From a virus, in the IMG/VR virus record IMGVR_UViG_3300032006_000103, positions 1 to 22,004 of that record: DNA of 22,004 nt, one strand, 5' to 3'. The position numbers were made by a program, and so were the translations under genes. This document shows, piece by piece, positions 20,797 through 22,004 of this stretch. Positions within the stretch are counted from its first letter, which is position 1, and each line of letters begins with the position of its first letter. The notes beneath the pieces are model-generated. The model ran no database searches, was not told the DNA's origin, and saw nothing but the letters and a program-made list of their open reading frames with translations.

Positions 20797-20804
20797 GTGA
20801 ATAA

Positions 20805-21908
20805 ATGGCAACAAGTAAAATAAAATCAGACTCAATAGATACTGTAGCCGCAAGTAAACTGACAGGTTCTTTGCCAGCTATATCAGGTGCATCGCTTACG
20901 AACTTGCCAAGTGAATTTACCAAAAGCGGTTCTAACCCAACTGGTACAACAAATCCTTCTGGTGGTGTAGGTAGTCTTTGGCTTAACACATCAAGTGGTG
21001 AGATGTACTGTTGTACTGATGCCACTAGCAACAATAATGTTTGGACAAACATAGGAGAAGGTACAGGTAATGAACCAGTTTTAGCCCCTACTGGTGGAAC
21101 CATAACTACAGACGGGGATTATAAAGTTCATACATTTACTTCATCAGGAAATTTTATAATTACGCATCTAAGCCAAGTTCTTAACTCTGAAGTAGAGTAT
21201 CTCGTTGTCGCTGGAGGAGGCGGTGGCGGTGGGGGAGGAGGAGGCGGTGGGGGTGCTGGTGGATACCGTACTGCTACTGGTTTGTCTGTATCCGCACAAA
21301 CATACGCAATTACCGTTGGGGCTGGTGGGGCTGGAAATACGAATGGTGGTGGAGGTACACCCGCATCTGGTACTAACGGAAACGATAGCATATTTTCTAC
21401 CATTACTTCTACAGGGGGTGGCGCAGGGGGTGGCGCAGGGGGAGGTGGGGGTGGAGATGCTGGTAAAAATGGTGGTTCAGGTGGTGGTGCTGACGCATTT
21501 TCATCTGGTGGTTCAGGGAATACACCTTCTACAAGTCCATCACAAGGTAATAATGGTGGAGCAGGTGGAGATAGTGGTGGTTCAAATTGGGGTGCTGGCG
21601 GTGGCGGTGGTCATGGTGGAGTCGGGGGGAATCGTTCTGGTTCAACAGGTGGTGACGGAGGTGCTGGTACGGCAAATAGTATTTCTGGTTCAGCAGTTAC
21701 TTATGCCGCTGGCGGTGGGGGTGGCGGTGGTAGCACCGCTGGTCAAGGTGGTTCAAGTGGAATTGGTGGTGATGGTGCAGTTACATATAGTTCAAATACT
21801 GCTGATAATGCTTCCCCTGCAAATAGAGGCGGTGGAGGAGGTGGTGCTGGTCTTACTGGAGGATCAGGAAGTTCAGGCGTAGTAATTATTAGATATAAAT
21901 TTCAATAA
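20805..21908 (+). CDS. Second glycine-rich adhesin, 367 aa, without the N-terminal attachment domain
   Basis: The ribosome binding site is AAGGATAGGTGAATAA, eight bases after the previous stop. The product aligns with the previous gene from its SKLTG linker on: SKLTGSLPAISGASLTNLP, NPSGGVGSLWLNTSSGEMYC, NVWTNIGEGTGNEP, GGTITTDGDYKVHTFTSSGN and EYLVVAGGG, then a run of 14 consecutive glycines at residues 137-150, AGGYRTATGLSVSAQTYAIT and a final SGVVIIRYKFQ. The attachment domain of the paralogue (residues 1-100) is absent, replaced by a short start (MATSKIKSDSIDTVAA). It could be a second, interchangeable receptor-binding tip that binds to the same base, or a product used with the first. Glycine-rich loops between the tips are very different, which suggests selection for receptor change. 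Confidence 0.8.
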   Translation: MATSKIKSDSIDTVAASKLTGSLPAISGASLTNLPSEFTKSGSNPTGTTNPSGGVGSLWLNTSSGEMYCCTDATSNNNVWTNIGEGTGNEPVLAPTGGTITTDGDYKVHTFTSSGNFIITHLSQVLNSEVEYLVVAGGGGGGGGGGGGGGAGGYRTATGLSVSAQTYAITVGAGGAGNTNGGGGTPASGTNGNDSIFSTITSTGGGAGGGAGGGGGGDAGKNGGSGGGADAFSSGGSGNTPSTSPSQGNNGGAGGDSGGSNWGAGGGGGHGGVGGNRSGSTGGDGGAGTANSISGSAVTYAAGGGGGGGSTAGQGGSSGIGGDGAVTYSSNTADNASPANRGGGGGGAGLTGGSGSSGVVIIRYKFQ

Positions 21909-21918
21909 CAGGTGAGAT

Positions 21919-22004
21919 ATGAGTCATTTTGCAGAAATAAATAATGATGGAGTAGTACAGAGGGTCATAGTAGCAGAACAAAATTTTATAAACTCTGGGG
22001 CAGT
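21919..22004 (+). CDS. Short tail-region protein, truncated by the right edge
   Basis: The frame starts at 21919 behind CAGGTGAGAT and runs to the edge (28 codons seen). The start MSHFAEINNDGVVQRVIVAE followed by QNFINSGA matches a short protein that recurs in fibre regions of marine phages, from memory; its function is unknown. The C-terminus lies beyond the window. Confidence 0.7.
   Translation, partial: MSHFAEINNDGVVQRVIVAEQNFINSGA

Noticed and set aside
21205-21882. 225-codon frame inside the second glycine-rich adhesin and the Pro-rich - strand frames (20472-20702, 21128-21403)
   Set aside because: Runs of GGN codons keep the other frames open; translations are Val/Leu- or Pro-rich low complexity without start signals.

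Overview
The window reads as part of the genome of a tailed, probably podovirus-like (short-tailed) bacteriophage. The evidence is a recognisable run of virion genes on the + strand: portal, scaffold, a phage SU10-type major capsid protein, an SU10-type head-tail adaptor, a gp10-like nozzle and several fibre/adhesin genes. The gene and fibre styles (AK-I-D-type fibre repeats, glycine-rich adhesins, a short MSHFAEI protein) resemble those of uncultured marine phages. That environment is an inference from style, and the host cannot be read from the sequence. No integrase, repressor, terminase, lysis or DNA polymerase gene is visible, so this is only part of a genome.

Layout. Positions 1-4205 hold eleven small genes, all on the - strand, tightly packed and mostly preceded by strong AAGGAG-type ribosome binding sites. 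They include an edge-truncated cysteine-rich protein, a stand-alone polynucleotide 3'-phosphatase of the HAD superfamily, a small zinc-ribbon-like protein, a 37-residue membrane peptide and several unknowns. A strong - strand terminator with a TTCG loop lies at 3710-3752, and a palindrome overlapping a candidate promoter lies at 3008-3037.

Positions 4206-5082 form an 877-base divergent intergenic region without a convincing gene. Its left part has repeated GTAAGYC elements and a palindrome. Its middle has a near-consensus sigma-70 promoter (TTGACA, 17 bases, TACAAT). That promoter is followed by about 300 bases of GC-richer DNA able to form many hairpins, a candidate structured non-coding RNA or long leader. 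This is the most unusual part of the window.

From 5083 everything reads rightward. First comes a short metabolic/accessory block: deoxynucleoside monophosphate kinase, a 63-residue protein, an HNH endonuclease, an 89-residue protein and a 47-residue peptide, closed by a terminator at 7032-7079. The head block follows: portal, two extremely lysine-rich small proteins, a 91-residue protein, scaffold and major capsid protein, with a hairpin after the capsid gene. Next come two unknown head-region genes and a 77-residue protein. A two-gene glycosyltransferase cassette then sits between the head and tail genes. The tail block is the adaptor, a nozzle protein with an inserted beta-sandwich, a repeat-built fibre, a small beta-rich protein, two paralogous glycine-rich adhesins and the start of one more gene at the right edge.

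How it fits together: the - strand genes look like early host-takeover and nucleotide/nucleic-acid genes. The dNMP kinase would supply nucleotides for replication, the + strand operon builds head and tail, and the fibre/adhesin genes (possibly with the glycosyltransferases modifying surface or virion components) determine host recognition. Annotations come from reading motifs and gene order by eye; no database search was possible.
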